DNA from: Gammaproteobacteria bacterium
GTDB taxonomy: Bacteria > Pseudomonadota > Gammaproteobacteria > SZUA-229
Reading direction: 5' to 3'
NCBI GenBank assembly: GCA_026195895.1
Contig: JAPHRO010000033.1
Location: forward strand, 1 to 64,000
DNA length: 64,000 nt
Positions 39,853 through 53,648 of this stretch are shown piece by piece (within the stretch, counting starts at the first letter, position 1; every line of letters begins with the position of its first letter). A program made the position numbers and the translations under genes. Below the pieces are notes generated by a model that was not told where the DNA came from, made no database searches, and saw nothing but the letters and a program-made list of their open reading frames with translations.

Positions 39853-41964
39853 TTACAGGCTGAGTGAATCTTTCAGGATCTTAGGTGTAACAAATATCAG
39901 GAGCTCCTGTTTTTCAACTGATTCCAGCGTGTGACGGAACAAAGCGCCGATTAACGGTAGATCGCCCAGTACGGGGACTTTATCAACCTCGTTACGCGAT
40001 TCTGTTTCGTAAATACCGCCCAGTACAATAGTGTCGCCGTTGCTAACCAGTACCTGAGTCGTAACCTGGCGGGTATCTATGCTCGGGATATTGGCAAATA
40101 CCTGGCCTACTGCATCTTTATTCACAGACAGATCCATAATGATCCGGTCATCGGGGGTAATTTGTGGTGTGACTTTAATGCTCAGTACCGCCTTTTTAAA
40201 TTCAACCTGAGTGGCACCACTGGAAGTGGCAGACAAATAGGGAATTTCTACACCCTGTTCAATAAAGGCTTCATGACGATCAGAGGTAACGACGCGGGGG
40301 CTAGATATGATTTCACCCTCTTCTTCGGCTTCCAGTGCAGATAGTTCCAGATCAAGCAGGTTACCGCCGCTCAGTATGGCAAAAGCAATGCTTCCGGTGG
40401 CGCCGATTACTGGCATGTCTACATTAAGTCTTTCGGCGCCGCCGCCTATATCGACCGGTGTGATCTGGCCAGCATCACCCAGATTTCCTAAAGCGCTGTT
40501 AACTGAAGTGTTGGTGCTAGAGAAAGAGCCCGAAGTGACATTGAGACCATCGGCACCCGTTGGGTCGACTGAGTTTGCGCCAAACCGGACGCCCATTTCT
40601 TTTCTGAAGTCATCAACGGCAATTACAATACGCGATTCAATCAGCACCTGGCGTACGGGAACGTCGAGTTGTTTCAGGATGCGTCTGATCTCAGACAATA
40701 CTTCTTCCGTGTCTTTGATGATTAGCGTGTTGGTTCTTTCGTCGACAATTACTTTACCGCGAGGCGATAACAGACTGGGGCTGGATTCTTCATCACCGCT
40801 TTCAAATAGCGCCTGTAATTCAGTGACTTTTGCGAAATTAATTTCGAAAAATGCGCTGCGTAATGGAGCAAGTTCTGTTACCTGTGCCATCGCTTCCAGG
40901 TCAAGTTTTTCCTGGGCTGCGATTTCTTCGCTTGGCGCGATTAACATTACGTTGCCTGCTTCACGTTTGGACAGGCCTTTGGCTTTCAGGATAATGTCGA
41001 GCGCCTGATCCCAGGGCACATTTTTTAAGCGTAAAGTCAGATTGCCATCAACGGAGTCACTAACGACGACGTTTAATCCGGTGAAGTCGGCGATAAGCTG
41101 CAGCACGGCTCGAACGGGAATGTCCTGGAAATTTAGCGACAGGCGTTCACCGGTGTAGCCAAATTTGGATTTTTTCTGTTCATCTAATTCTTCTTTGGAA
41201 ATCGGAATAAATTCAACCGTAAACGTTTTGTCTGTCTGATAAGCCAGATGTTCAAATTCCTTATGGCTGGGTTCTATTTCAATTCGTGCACTGCCTTCCT
41301 GTTTGAAGCTGTCGATGGCTTTTACCGGGGTGGCAAAGTCGAGAACATCAAGTCGTTGGAATAGTTCTTCCGGTAAGTCGGTATCAACAAAGTTAATGAT
41401 AATCTTCCCAAACTCTTCAGAAATATCCATAGGGATACTGGATTCGGTCATTTCAATGATGACGCGGCCTTCGCCTTTTTCGCCACGGCGGAAGTCAATT
41501 TTTGTGATGCCTTTTCCGGTTGCCTGGTATCTGTTTTGTGATGTTAAGGCAGAGCCGCCAGCAGTGCTGGCAGAAGTATCTGATGTTTCACTATCAAGAA
41601 TAATAGATATTTCATCGCGGTTCGTTTCGACCTGATAAGGCACAGTCTCGGTCAGGTTTAGAATGACACGGGTTTTGTTTTTTGCGGTGACCGCAGTAAC
41701 TGATTGTGCGATGCCAATACCAATCAGTTGTTTCCGTTTGGGAAGTTTGCTGATGGTGTCTTCGAAATCGAAGGCAATTCTTGCGGGATTATCAATCGTA
41801 AAACTCAGCGGTTTTTCTGCCGGCTGATTGAGTTTGATATTAATCTGCAGTCGATTGCCGGGCAATGTTGAATAGCTTATTGCTTCAATTGCATTTGACT
41901 CAGCAAAAACATTGCCAGTGTATAAGCAGGGGATAAGTAATAATAAAGAAAATATTTTTTTCAT
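39853..41964 (-). CDS. pilQ: type IV pilus secretin PilQ
   Basis: AMIN domain, STN domain, C-terminal secretin; likely start MKKIFSLLLL at 41964 (ORF to 42024). Confidence 0.95.
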   Translation of the reverse strand: MKKIFSLLLLIPCLYTGNVFAESNAIEAISYSTLPGNRLQINIKLNQPAEKPLSFTIDNPARIAFDFEDTISKLPKRKQLIGIGIAQSVTAVTAKNKTRVILNLTETVPYQVETNRDEISIILDSETSDTSASTAGGSALTSQNRYQATGKGITKIDFRRGEKGEGRVIIEMTESSIPMDISEEFGKIIINFVDTDLPEELFQRLDVLDFATPVKAIDSFKQEGSARIEIEPSHKEFEHLAYQTDKTFTVEFIPISKEELDEQKKSKFGYTGERLSLNFQDIPVRAVLQLIADFTGLNVVVSDSVDGNLTLRLKNVPWDQALDIILKAKGLSKREAGNVMLIAPSEEIAAQEKLDLEAMAQVTELAPLRSAFFEINFAKVTELQALFESGDEESSPSLLSPRGKVIVDERTNTLIIKDTEEVLSEIRRILKQLDVPVRQVLIESRIVIAVDDFRKEMGVRFGANSVDPTGADGLNVTSGSFSSTNTSVNSALGNLGDAGQITPVDIGGGAERLNVDMPVIGATGSIAFAILSGGNLLDLELSALEAEEEGEIISSPRVVTSDRHEAFIEQGVEIPYLSATSSGATQVEFKKAVLSIKVTPQITPDDRIIMDLSVNKDAVGQVFANIPSIDTRQVTTQVLVSNGDTIVLGGIYETESRNEVDKVPVLGDLPLIGALFRHTLESVEKQELLIFVTPKILKDSLSL

Positions 41965-42026
41965 GTTGTTCTTCGCAATATCATGGAATTTAGACTGTAC
42001 GTTATTCATAGTGGCTCCACACATGC

Positions 42027-42560
42027 TTAATCAGATCCGATGGCAAGCGATGCGTTACGTTCGATGTAACCACCAATGCCATCTGGAATAATTTCAACAA
42101 TATCAATTTGTTTTTCGGAAACAGCCACTATTTGACCCTCGTTCTGGCCCGCATAATTACCTGTCTGTACTCGATGTACGACATTATTGGGATCTTTTAC
42201 CAGTCCCCAGGTTTGCTGGTTCTGAACCAGGATGCCAACCATTCGAAGCGTATCCAGGGGAAATGTTTCTAATGGTTCTTTCGGGCGACGAGAATCGGGC
42301 CTGAGGCCGGAATCATCTACGTTCTCATTAACTTCGGCTTCAAATGCCGGCTCGAAAGGGTCGCGCAGCTCAGAGGCCGAATAGGTGAAATTCTGATACG
42401 GCTCAAAGGTAGGTAAAGGCTGTACGCTACCTAAATGTTTTGATTTGGTAGTTTCAATAAACTGGTATAGATCAGCATTGTCACGGCTGCATCCACTGAC
42501 ACTAATTGTAATAAGAGCAATGAAGGATATGCTGTATATGTTTTTATACAAACTGCACAT
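42027..42560 (-). CDS. pilP: type IV pilus pilotin/assembly lipoprotein PilP
   Basis: Lipobox SVSGCS; LRDPFEP; synteny. Confidence 0.93.
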   Translation of the reverse strand: MCSLYKNIYSISFIALITISVSGCSRDNADLYQFIETTKSKHLGSVQPLPTFEPYQNFTYSASELRDPFEPAFEAEVNENVDDSGLRPDSRRPKEPLETFPLDTLRMVGILVQNQQTWGLVKDPNNVVHRVQTGNYAGQNEGQIVAVSEKQIDIVEIIPDGIGGYIERNASLAIGSD

Positions 42561-42562
42561 TG

Positions 42563-43183
42563 CTAAACACCCTCTTGCTCATCAAGGTATTGATAGGTCA
42601 CAGCGGTTACTTCCATTTCAAGTTTTACACCGGGCTCTTTGTCAGGGTGCTTGATGGTTATATCTCGCATGGTAACGATGCGCGGCAGCGCTGCCACACC
42701 ACTAACGAAGCGACCGAATTGATGATAGCGGCCTGTTACGCGTAATTTAATAGGGAATTCCGCATAGAATTCCTTGGGGCTTAAGCCTTCAGGTCTGAAG
42801 TATTCGATTTCCAGCCCGCTGGCGATACCGGTTTGTGAAATATCGGTGAGTAAAGATTCAATTTCAGTTTTATTTGGGAGCTGCCGGAGTAGTGCGCCAA
42901 AAGAGCTTTTCATTTCTTCTAGTTGTTGTGCATAAGCATCCAGGTTTGCTGCTTTGCTTTGTTTTTCATCAAAAGTTGTGCGCAGTGACAATTCTTCCTT
43001 TTCAGCTTTTTCCAGAACATCCAGTTGTTTCATTGTATCCAGCCAGATGCCGAGTCCGGCCACAATGAGGCAGATAATGACAATAATTATAGCCTTGACC
43101 GGTCCGGGGGCGGTGCCGATTTTTTTGATGTCATTGATGTCAATGTCACTTAAATCGATTTCATTAAGCTTCGATAAATCCAC
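42563..43183 (-). CDS. pilO: type IV pilus inner-membrane protein PilO
   Basis: Single TM, coiled coil, LLTDISQTGIASGLEIEYF; synteny. Confidence 0.93.
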   Translation of the reverse strand: MDLSKLNEIDLSDIDINDIKKIGTAPGPVKAIIIVIICLIVAGLGIWLDTMKQLDVLEKAEKEELSLRTTFDEKQSKAANLDAYAQQLEEMKSSFGALLRQLPNKTEIESLLTDISQTGIASGLEIEYFRPEGLSPKEFYAEFPIKLRVTGRYHQFGRFVSGVAALPRIVTMRDITIKHPDKEPGVKLEMEVTAVTYQYLDEQEGV

Positions 43184-43748
43184 TACAGTTCTCCCTCAGC
43201 ATTGTTGTCTTTCGGGGCATCTTGAGAGGCAACAATTGTAAATTCACTGCCACGACCATCTTTGCGTTTACTTTCAATAACTTTGAGTTGCGGGTTTTTC
43301 ATCCATTCAGAAGCATCAATGTTTCTCATGTAAGCAGAAACGCGGCCATTGGATTCTGCTATACCATGAATAGTCAGCGTGCTGCCGCGTTGCTGGATTT
43401 CTGTAACGTGTAAGCCTTCGGGCACGGTTCTTACAACATCATCAAATAAATGAACAACCTGTGGTCGTTTTTGTTGCAAGGATTGAATAATTTCCATTCT
43501 GGAAAGCAGCTTTTCTTTGGTCTCTTCCAGACCTTTTATTTTTAACAGCTCAACATCCAGCCGTTTAATTTCTTCCTGCAGAATACCGTTACGCTGGTTC
43601 TGGAAATCAATCATGCGATTAATATTCACATGAACCAGCAAAATAACGGCTGCAGTTAAGATAACCGAGAAAATAGTCAGCGTAGTGAATTGCCGAGTCT
43701 GGGCTTTGCGCAGTTCTTCGCGCCAGGGTAACAGGTTAATGCGAGCCA

Positions 43749-43749
<1 letters not shown>
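43183..43749 (-). CDS. pilN: type IV pilus inner-membrane protein PilN
   Basis: INLLPWREELRK N-terminus; synteny. Confidence 0.94.
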
Positions 43750-44858
<1,109 letters not shown>

Positions 44859-45007
44859 TTAATTCCACTTTACGTTTAAGTAGTTATAGCTCTTTTATGA
44901 ATATTTGCATTAAATATTAGCTGCAAGTATCGAATAATACTAGTCTATTTTTTAAAATCATGTCGCTTGAATTCAAATCTGAGACTATAATTTCATTACA
45001 TTTGAGA

Positions 45008-45030
45008 CGGCCAGCAGGCCGATTTTTTTT
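45008..45030 (+). terminator. intrinsic-terminator-like hairpin plus T-tract in the mrcA upstream region
   Basis: CGGCC-AGCA-GGCCG followed by ATTTTTTTTT. Confidence 0.55.
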
Positions 45031-45175
45031 TGAGAGTCATTTGAGGAAGAGCATTTTCCTAGAATTTCAGTTACTTAAACCCTGCTTGATGTGATCGGAA
45101 AATGCAGATCTGGCTTAATCAGGCAACTATTTGATTTAATTTTGCTCTATAGCCACATTAGGATAGAACAATAAT

Positions 45176-47698
45176 ATGCAAAAATTTTTAAAATTTCTTC
45201 GAATCAGCTCCAAAATACTGATTGGCCTGCTGGTTCTGGTCTTTAGTGGCTTAATCGGTCTGTATCTTTATCTTGAGCCAGAATTACCTTCTATCGAAGG
45301 CTTGAGTGATGTGCAATTGCAGGTGCCTCTGCGTGTATATAGTTCGGAAGGGGCGCTGATAGCAGAATATGGTGAAAAACGCCGCTCTCCTAAAGTCATT
45401 GAAGAAATACCGGAAAAACTGAGGCAGGCATTTTTATCGGCGGAAGATGATCGCTTCTACCAGCATCCAGGTGTTGATTACCAGGGTATTTTGCGTGCCG
45501 TGGTACATTTATTGAAGACCGGAGAACGTGGTCAGGGTGGCAGTACCATTACCATGCAGCTCGCCCGAAACTTTTATTTAAGTCGTGAGAAAACGTTTGC
45601 TCGAAAACTCAATGAGATTTTCCTGGCGTTAAAAATAGAGCAGCAAATTTCCAAAGACGCCATCCTGGAGCTTTATCTAAATAAAATTTATCTGGGCAAC
45701 CGGGCCTATGGTGTGGCGGCGGCAAGCCGAGTTTATTACGGCAAGGAATTGCATGAACTGGACCTGGCGCAAATCGCCATGATTGCCGGTCTGCCGAAAG
45801 CGCCATCTCGCTACAATCCAATCATAAATCCAGATCGTGCGGTGACGCGACGAAATTACGTGCTGAACCGAATGGGCGAGCTGGGTTTTATATCTGAGGC
45901 GGACCAGCGCTGGGCCAAATCGCAGCCGGTCACGGCGGGTCTGCATGATTCGCCAGTGGAAATTTCCGCTTATTATGTGGCTGAAATGGTGCGTTCCGAA
46001 ATTTCCCAGCAGTTTGGCGAAGAGGCTTATACCAAAGGCCTGAAAGTCTACACCACAATTGACAAACGCATGCAGAAAGCAGCCAATAGCAGTTTGCGCC
46101 ATGCTTTGCTGGCATATGATCAGCGCCATGGTTATCGGGGTGCGGAGCAGCATGTAGAATTTGATGATCAAATGACGCAGGCGCCTGAACTTGAAGATAG
46201 CAGGGAAGAGGCGCTGGAAGAGCTGGGCGTTTATGGCAATCTTGTTCCTGCGCTGGTGGTTGAAGTGGGTGATAAGGATGCCAGGGTTTATTTAAAAGGC
46301 GGTCGCCTTATTAGTCTGGACTGGTCAGCATTATCCTGGGCCAAACCCTATATTGATGTGAATCACCAGGGCAAGGCTCCGGAGTCTGCCGCAGACATCC
46401 TTAAGGTTGGCGATATTATTCGTATCTATCGGGATGTGGACGATAACTGGCGTATGGGGCAGGTGCCTGAAGTGCAGGGCGCACTGACTGCGCTGGTGCC
46501 TAATGATGGTGCGATAAAGGCGCTGGTCGGTGGCTTTGATTTCCACCAGAGCAAATTCAATCGCGCCGTTCAGGCCAGGCGTCAGGCCGGATCCAGCTTT
46601 AAGCCATTTATTTATACCTCGGCCCTGGAAAAACAATACACTGCGGCATCGATAATCAATGATGCGCCTGTGGTGTTTCATGACCCTGCGCTGGAAGGTA
46701 CCTGGCGGCCGGAGAATTATAGTGGCAAGTTTTACGGGCCGACTCGATTGCGCGAGGCCCTGGTAAAATCCAGAAATCTGGTGTCTATTCGTTTGTTACG
46801 CTCAATTGGTGTGCGCTATGCGACGCAGTTTGCCGGGCGGTTCGGATTTAATCCTGCTCTATTGCCCAGGGATTTGTCCCTGGCTTTAGGTAGCGGCGAG
46901 GTGAGTCCGTTGAACTTGTCGACGGGCTTTGCGGTGTTTGCCAATGGGGGGTATCGCATTACACCTTATTTTATAGACCGTATTGAAGATCTGGATGGCA
47001 AGGTGCTGTTTAAAGCCGATCCGGCAGTGGCATGTGTAAGTTGTGTGCTGGAGGCCCGAAAGATGGTGCCGCAGTCCAGGCCGGTGGCAATGGCTATTCA
47101 GGCGGAACCGCTGGCGGAGCAGCAAATGCTGGACGCTTCGTTTACCGCGGAAGACGATGGGCAGGTAGTAGAGGAGAATCTGGATACGCATTTGCCCAAA
47201 CAGGCAGAGCGCGCAGTCGAAGAAAGAGTGGTTTATATCATGAATTCGATTTTGCAGGATGTTATCAAGCGCGGAACTGGGCGTAGAGCCAGGGCGCTGG
47301 GCCGGTCTGATTTACATGGAAAAACCGGCACTACCAATGATCAGAGAGATGGCTGGTTCAATGGTTTTAATAGTGCGTTGGTGGCTACCGCCTGGGTTGG
47401 TTTTGATCAGCAGCAGCGCGTACTGGGCAACTATGAAACCGGTTCCAAAGCTGCTCTACCCATGTGGATTGAATTTATGCGTACAGCCTTACAGGGTGTG
47501 CCCGAAAGCACGATGCCACGACCCGAAAATCTGGTTACGGTAAAAATTAATCCGGAAACCGGTGAGCTGGCGGATGTAAATGATAAGGCAGCGATTTTTG
47601 AAATTTTTCGTGCTGAACGCGCCCCAACTCAAAAAGCGGGGCAGCAGTTACCCAGGAATAACAGCAATAATGGTGTAATTCCTGAGCAATTGTTTTAG
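45176..47698 (+). CDS. mrcA: penicillin-binding protein 1A (bifunctional transglycosylase/transpeptidase)
   Basis: AEDDRFYQHPGVDYQGILRA; QGGSTITMQLARNF; GSSFKPFIY; HGKTGTTND. Confidence 0.94.
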   Translation: MQKFLKFLRISSKILIGLLVLVFSGLIGLYLYLEPELPSIEGLSDVQLQVPLRVYSSEGALIAEYGEKRRSPKVIEEIPEKLRQAFLSAEDDRFYQHPGVDYQGILRAVVHLLKTGERGQGGSTITMQLARNFYLSREKTFARKLNEIFLALKIEQQISKDAILELYLNKIYLGNRAYGVAAASRVYYGKELHELDLAQIAMIAGLPKAPSRYNPIINPDRAVTRRNYVLNRMGELGFISEADQRWAKSQPVTAGLHDSPVEISAYYVAEMVRSEISQQFGEEAYTKGLKVYTTIDKRMQKAANSSLRHALLAYDQRHGYRGAEQHVEFDDQMTQAPELEDSREEALEELGVYGNLVPALVVEVGDKDARVYLKGGRLISLDWSALSWAKPYIDVNHQGKAPESAADILKVGDIIRIYRDVDDNWRMGQVPEVQGALTALVPNDGAIKALVGGFDFHQSKFNRAVQARRQAGSSFKPFIYTSALEKQYTAASIINDAPVVFHDPALEGTWRPENYSGKFYGPTRLREALVKSRNLVSIRLLRSIGVRYATQFAGRFGFNPALLPRDLSLALGSGEVSPLNLSTGFAVFANGGYRITPYFIDRIEDLDGKVLFKADPAVACVSCVLEARKMVPQSRPVAMAIQAEPLAEQQMLDASFTAEDDGQVVEENLDTHLPKQAERAVEERVVYIMNSILQDVIKRGTGRRARALGRSDLHGKTGTTNDQRDGWFNGFNSALVATAWVGFDQQQRVLGNYETGSKAALPMWIEFMRTALQGVPESTMPRPENLVTVKINPETGELADVNDKAAIFEIFRAERAPTQKAGQQLPRNNSNNGVIPEQLF

Positions 47699-47731
47699 CA
47701 GTTTTCGAGGTGTTGTTGAGCAGGCCACCGG

Positions 47732-48796
47732 TTAACGATGGTATTGCTCACTCAGCTCATGCACGGCATCGACCAGAGCGGCCACATGTTCCGGGTTGAT
47801 ATCGGGTGTAATACCATGACCCAGATTAAAAACATGGCCAGAGCCATTGCCGTAGGCGGCCAGGATTCTGGCGGCTTCCTGGCGAATCACATCAGGTGAA
47901 GCATAGAGCGTGTTTGGGTCCATATTGCCCTGTAGTGCAACACGGTCACCAACCATCTGGCGAGCTTTCGTTATATCCATGGTCCAGTCCAGCCCCAGTC
48001 CGTCACAGCCCGAATCGGCCAGTTCGTTCAACCACAGGCCGCCGCCTTTGGTGAACAGAATAACCGGTACCTTACGGCCATCGTTTTCACGAGTCAGGCG
48101 TGACACGATATCTTTCATGTAATTCAACGAGAACTCGCTGTACATGTGGTGCGCCAGATTGCCGCCCCAGGTATCAAATATCATTAGCGCCTGTGCACCG
48201 GCTGCAACCTGGGCATTCAGGTAGCTCACCACCGAGTCGGCAATTTTACCCAGGAGCATATGCGCCAGTTTCGGCTCGTTGAACAACATGGTTTTTGATT
48301 TGCTGAAGGTTTTGCTGCTGCCGCCTTCGATCATGTAGGTCGCCAGAGTCCACGGGCTGCCTGAGAAGCCAATTAACGGCACGCTGCCGTTTAATTCGCG
48401 GCGAATCGTGCGTACTGCGTCCATCACGTATTTCAGCTCGTCTTCAGGGTCAGGTATGGGTAAATTCTCGATTTGTTTTGCAGTGCGAATGGGCGTCTTA
48501 AACTTTGGTCCTTCGCCTTCTTCAAAATATAGCCCCAGCCCCATGGCGTCGGGGATGGTTAATATGTCGGAAAACAGTATGGCTGCGTCCAGCTCGAAAC
48601 GTTCCAGTGGCTGCAAGGTGACTTCGCAGGCTAAATCTGGCGTTGAGCATAAGGTCATGAAGTCACCAGCTTTTTCACGGGTGGCTCGATATTCTGGTAA
48701 ATAGCGGCCAGCCTGGCGCATGATCCAGATGGGTGTGCGATCAACAGGTTGTTTCAGCAGGGCGCGGAGGAAGCGGTCATTTTTTAAGTCAGACAT
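47732..48796 (-). CDS. hemE: uroporphyrinogen decarboxylase
   Basis: [21 protein letters not shown]; start at MSDLKN. Confidence 0.96.
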   Translation of the reverse strand: MSDLKNDRFLRALLKQPVDRTPIWIMRQAGRYLPEYRATREKAGDFMTLCSTPDLACEVTLQPLERFELDAAILFSDILTIPDAMGLGLYFEEGEGPKFKTPIRTAKQIENLPIPDPEDELKYVMDAVRTIRRELNGSVPLIGFSGSPWTLATYMIEGGSSKTFSKSKTMLFNEPKLAHMLLGKIADSVVSYLNAQVAAGAQALMIFDTWGGNLAHHMYSEFSLNYMKDIVSRLTRENDGRKVPVILFTKGGGLWLNELADSGCDGLGLDWTMDITKARQMVGDRVALQGNMDPNTLYASPDVIRQEAARILAAYGNGSGHVFNLGHGITPDINPEHVAALVDAVHELSEQYHR

Positions 48797-48816
48797 AGTG
48801 GCCTTTAAAAGCAAGA

Positions 48817-48921
48817 TTGACCACGGAGGACGCGGGAAGCATAGAGGAAGGTGTTTATTGTGATGGGCAGCTACGCCGCCATTTTAAAAACCTCGGTGTC
48901 CTCTTTAGTCCTCTGTGGTGA
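48817..48921. repeat. degenerate inverted repeat of CCACRGAGGAC type between hemE and gltD
   Basis: TGACCACGGAGGACG (48817-) versus CCTCTGTGGTGA (-48921), with a second GAGGACACCGAGG half on the right side. Confidence 0.5.
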
Positions 48922-48931
48922 AAAAAATTAA

Positions 48932-50831
<1,900 letters not shown>

Positions 50832-50868
50832 TAAATAGATGCTCTAGTAGAGGTTCAGGCAAATAATC

Positions 50869-51096
50869 TTAGCGACGGCGGCGAGGACTACGGCTTAAAC
50901 GATCTCTTTCTTTAGACAGTTTTTTCAGGTGACGTTTCACTGCAGCAGCAGCTTTACGCTTACGTTCTGTAGTGGGTTTTTCATAAGCTTCGCGACGACG
51001 GATTTCTGTTAAGATACCGGCTTTCTCGCAAGAACGTTTGAAGCGACGCAGAGCAACGTCAAAGGGCTCGTTGTCTTTAACTTTTACTTGTGGCAT
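50869..51096 (-). CDS. rpsU: 30S ribosomal protein S21
   Basis: [42 protein letters not shown]. Confidence 0.97.
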   Translation of the reverse strand: MPQVKVKDNEPFDVALRRFKRSCEKAGILTEIRRREAYEKPTTERKRKAAAAVKRHLKKLSKERDRLSRSPRRRR

Positions 51097-51176
51097 TAAA
51101 ATCTCACTTAAAAAATATATACGGTTCAGTAGAACCGCGGGATTATATATCAGCCCATTAAGGTTTGCCAATTAAT

Positions 51177-52202
51177 ATGATAGTTCTCGGAATAGAAACA
51201 TCCTGTGATGAAACTGGCCTGGCCGTATACGACTCGGACAGGGGCTTGCTTGCCCATACCCTGCATTCGCAAATCAAGCTACATGCCGAGTATGGCGGTG
51301 TGGTGCCGGAACTGGCCTCGCGGGATCATGTGCGCTATTTATTGCCACTGGCGGAACAGGCACTGCAACAGGCGGGGGTCAGTAAGCATGAGCTTGATGG
51401 TATTGCTTATACGGCTGGCCCAGGCCTGATTGGTGCGTTGATGGTTGGAGCTTCCACCGGTCGAGCGCTGGCCATGACACTGGGAATCCCCGCGATTGCG
51501 GTGCATCACATGGAAGGTCATTTACTGGCGCCGATGCTGGAAGACGCGGCTCCCGATTTTCCTTTTATCGCTTTGCTGGTTTCCGGTGGGCACACCCTGC
51601 TGGCGGAAGTGCAGGGCATTGGCCAGTACCAGATACTGGGGGAGAGCCTGGATGATGCGGCAGGTGAGGCCTTTGATAAAACCGCCAAGATGCTGGATCT
51701 GGGCTACCCCGGCGGGCCGATTCTGGCCAAACTGGCCGAGCAGGGTCGCAGCGGACAATATAAATTTCCCCGCCCGATGGTTGATCGTCCTGGCCTGGAT
51801 TTCAGTTTTAGTGGCCTGAAAACCTTTACCCTGAATACCTGGCAGGATGCGAAACAGGCCGGCAGCGATGACGAGCAGACCAGGGCTGATATTGCACTGG
51901 CTTTTGAAGAAGCAGTGGTTGATACCCTGATGATAAAGTGTCGACGCGCGCTTCGAGAAACCGGTATTAAAACGCTGGTGATTGCCGGTGGCGTGGGGGC
52001 CAATTTGCGCTTGCGCGGTGCGTTGCAGGCGATGGTAGAAAAAGAAAATAGTGCGCTGTTTTATCCACGGATTGAGTTTTGTACTGATAATGGCGCAATG
52101 ATCGCGCATGTGGGCTGTTTAAGATTGCAGGCGGGCCAGCAGGAAGATTTGCAGATCAATACCCGAGCGCGCTGGCCTATCGATGAGCTGGAAAAAATTT
52201 AA
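51177..52202 (+). CDS. tsaD: tRNA N6-threonylcarbamoyladenosine synthase subunit
   Basis: [39 protein letters not shown]. Confidence 0.97.
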   Translation: MIVLGIETSCDETGLAVYDSDRGLLAHTLHSQIKLHAEYGGVVPELASRDHVRYLLPLAEQALQQAGVSKHELDGIAYTAGPGLIGALMVGASTGRALAMTLGIPAIAVHHMEGHLLAPMLEDAAPDFPFIALLVSGGHTLLAEVQGIGQYQILGESLDDAAGEAFDKTAKMLDLGYPGGPILAKLAEQGRSGQYKFPRPMVDRPGLDFSFSGLKTFTLNTWQDAKQAGSDDEQTRADIALAFEEAVVDTLMIKCRRALRETGIKTLVIAGGVGANLRLRGALQAMVEKENSALFYPRIEFCTDNGAMIAHVGCLRLQAGQQEDLQINTRARWPIDELEKI

Positions 52203-52220
52203 TCGTCAATAAATGCTAAT

Positions 52221-52835
52221 TTATTTTTTCGCACCGATTTTATCTTCGGCGCCAGACAGCAGGTTGATTATATTGGTTCGGTGACGCCAGTAGAGCAGTG
52301 CGGCCATGAGCGCCGTTGTTGTTGCGATGACGGCAGAGTGGGTGACCAGCCAGGCGAGCAACGGGGAAAATAATGCCGCGACCAGGGCGGATAAAGAGGA
52401 GTAGCGGAAAGTAAAGGCCATGCTTAGCCAGATCAGAATGGCCCCCAGGCCAATCATCCAGTGAGTACCAATCAACACACCCAGTAATGTCGCCACACCT
52501 TTACCGCCTTTGAAGCCATAGTAAACGGGATAGACGTGACCGAGAAAGGCGGCCAGGCCGGTGACTGCTATCAACATATCGGTCATCGCAAAAACGTGTG
52601 CCAGTGAGACTGGAATCACGCCCTTGAGCATATCGCCGAACAGCGTAATTACCGCTGCTTTTTTGCCGCCTTCACGTAGCACATTGGTGGCGCCCGGATT
52701 GCCTGAGCCGACTTTACGCGGATCCGGCAGGCCCATGGCTTTACAGGTAATGATGGAAGTGGAAACAGAACCCAGCAAATAGCCAAACAGGCTAAAAGCA
52801 AGAATCAGTATAATAGGTTGCTGTAATGTATCCAC
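52221..52835 (-). CDS. plsY: acyl-phosphate glycerol-3-phosphate acyltransferase
   Basis: GYLLGSVSTSIITCKAMGLPDPRKVGSGNPGATNVLR; probable GTG start at 52835 rather than the longer ORF. Confidence 0.93.
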   Translation of the reverse strand: MDTLQQPIILILAFSLFGYLLGSVSTSIITCKAMGLPDPRKVGSGNPGATNVLREGGKKAAVITLFGDMLKGVIPVSLAHVFAMTDMLIAVTGLAAFLGHVYPVYYGFKGGKGVATLLGVLIGTHWMIGLGAILIWLSMAFTFRYSSLSALVAALFSPLLAWLVTHSAVIATTTALMAALLYWRHRTNIINLLSGAEDKIGAKK

Positions 52836-52895
52836 GCGCGATATCTGAATGTTTAAAAGAAGGCGCAATTTATCACGATTTGAATGGGGCTGCGA

Positions 52896-53648
52896 ATGTC
52901 GGCTAAAAAAGTAAACTGTGTATTTGTGCACGGCTGGGGAATGAATCGAGAAGTGTGGCAGCCGTTGCTGGATAGTTTGCCAGAATGGATTATACCGTTG
53001 GCAATTGATTTGCCTGGTCATGGTCAAAATGCCGCGACAGGTTTTCAAACCCTGGATGATCTGGTGGCCGCATTAAATAATCGGGTCGATGATGCGGCAA
53101 TCTGGATCGGCTGGTCGCTGGGCGGTCTGGCTGTGGCACAGTTGGCGCTGCAATACCCGGAAAAAGTTAACGCGATAATGCTGGTGAGCAGCTCTCCCTG
53201 TTTCGTGCAAAAAAAAGACTGGTCAAGCGGTATGCCGGCCAGTATTTTTGATGAATTTTCCACCCAGCTAGAAGAAGATTTTTCAGGTACAATTCAGCGC
53301 TTTTTATCGCTGCAGGTTCGAGGCTCAGCAAGTGGTCGTCAGTTACTGCGTAGTTTGCGTAAAAAAATACTGGCACAACCGGCGGCCAATATCGATGCCT
53401 TGCGCAGTGGTTTGCAGGTACTGAAAAATACTGATTTACGCACGCATTTATCCGGCGTAAATATGCCTGTCAGCTGGGTGCTCGGCGGCCAGGATGGCCT
53501 GGTTAAAGCCGAACTGGCGCAACAGTTAGAACAGCTGGTGCCTGGCGTAGCAACACATGTTTTTGAAAAAGCGGCACATGCGCCTTTTTTATCTCACCTG
53601 GAGGAATTTCGTGAACAGTTGATAGCGTTCACCAAACGTGTCACATGA
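52896..53648 (+). CDS. bioH: pimeloyl-ACP methyl ester carboxylesterase
   Basis: VHGWGMNREVWQPL; GWSLGGLAVAQLAL; directly followed by bioC. Confidence 0.88.
   Translation: MSAKKVNCVFVHGWGMNREVWQPLLDSLPEWIIPLAIDLPGHGQNAATGFQTLDDLVAALNNRVDDAAIWIGWSLGGLAVAQLALQYPEKVNAIMLVSSSPCFVQKKDWSSGMPASIFDEFSTQLEEDFSGTIQRFLSLQVRGSASGRQLLRSLRKKILAQPAANIDALRSGLQVLKNTDLRTHLSGVNMPVSWVLGGQDGLVKAELAQQLEQLVPGVATHVFEKAAHAPFLSHLEEFREQLIAFTKRVT

Noticed and set aside
40307-41008. 233-aa ORF antisense to pilQ
   Set aside because: Low-complexity Ser-rich shadow ORF on the complement of a conserved gene.
51122-51137. CGGTTC-AGTA-GAACCG hairpin between rpsU and tsaD
   Set aside because: Short 6-bp stem in a divergent promoter region; no match to a known operator and likely chance.
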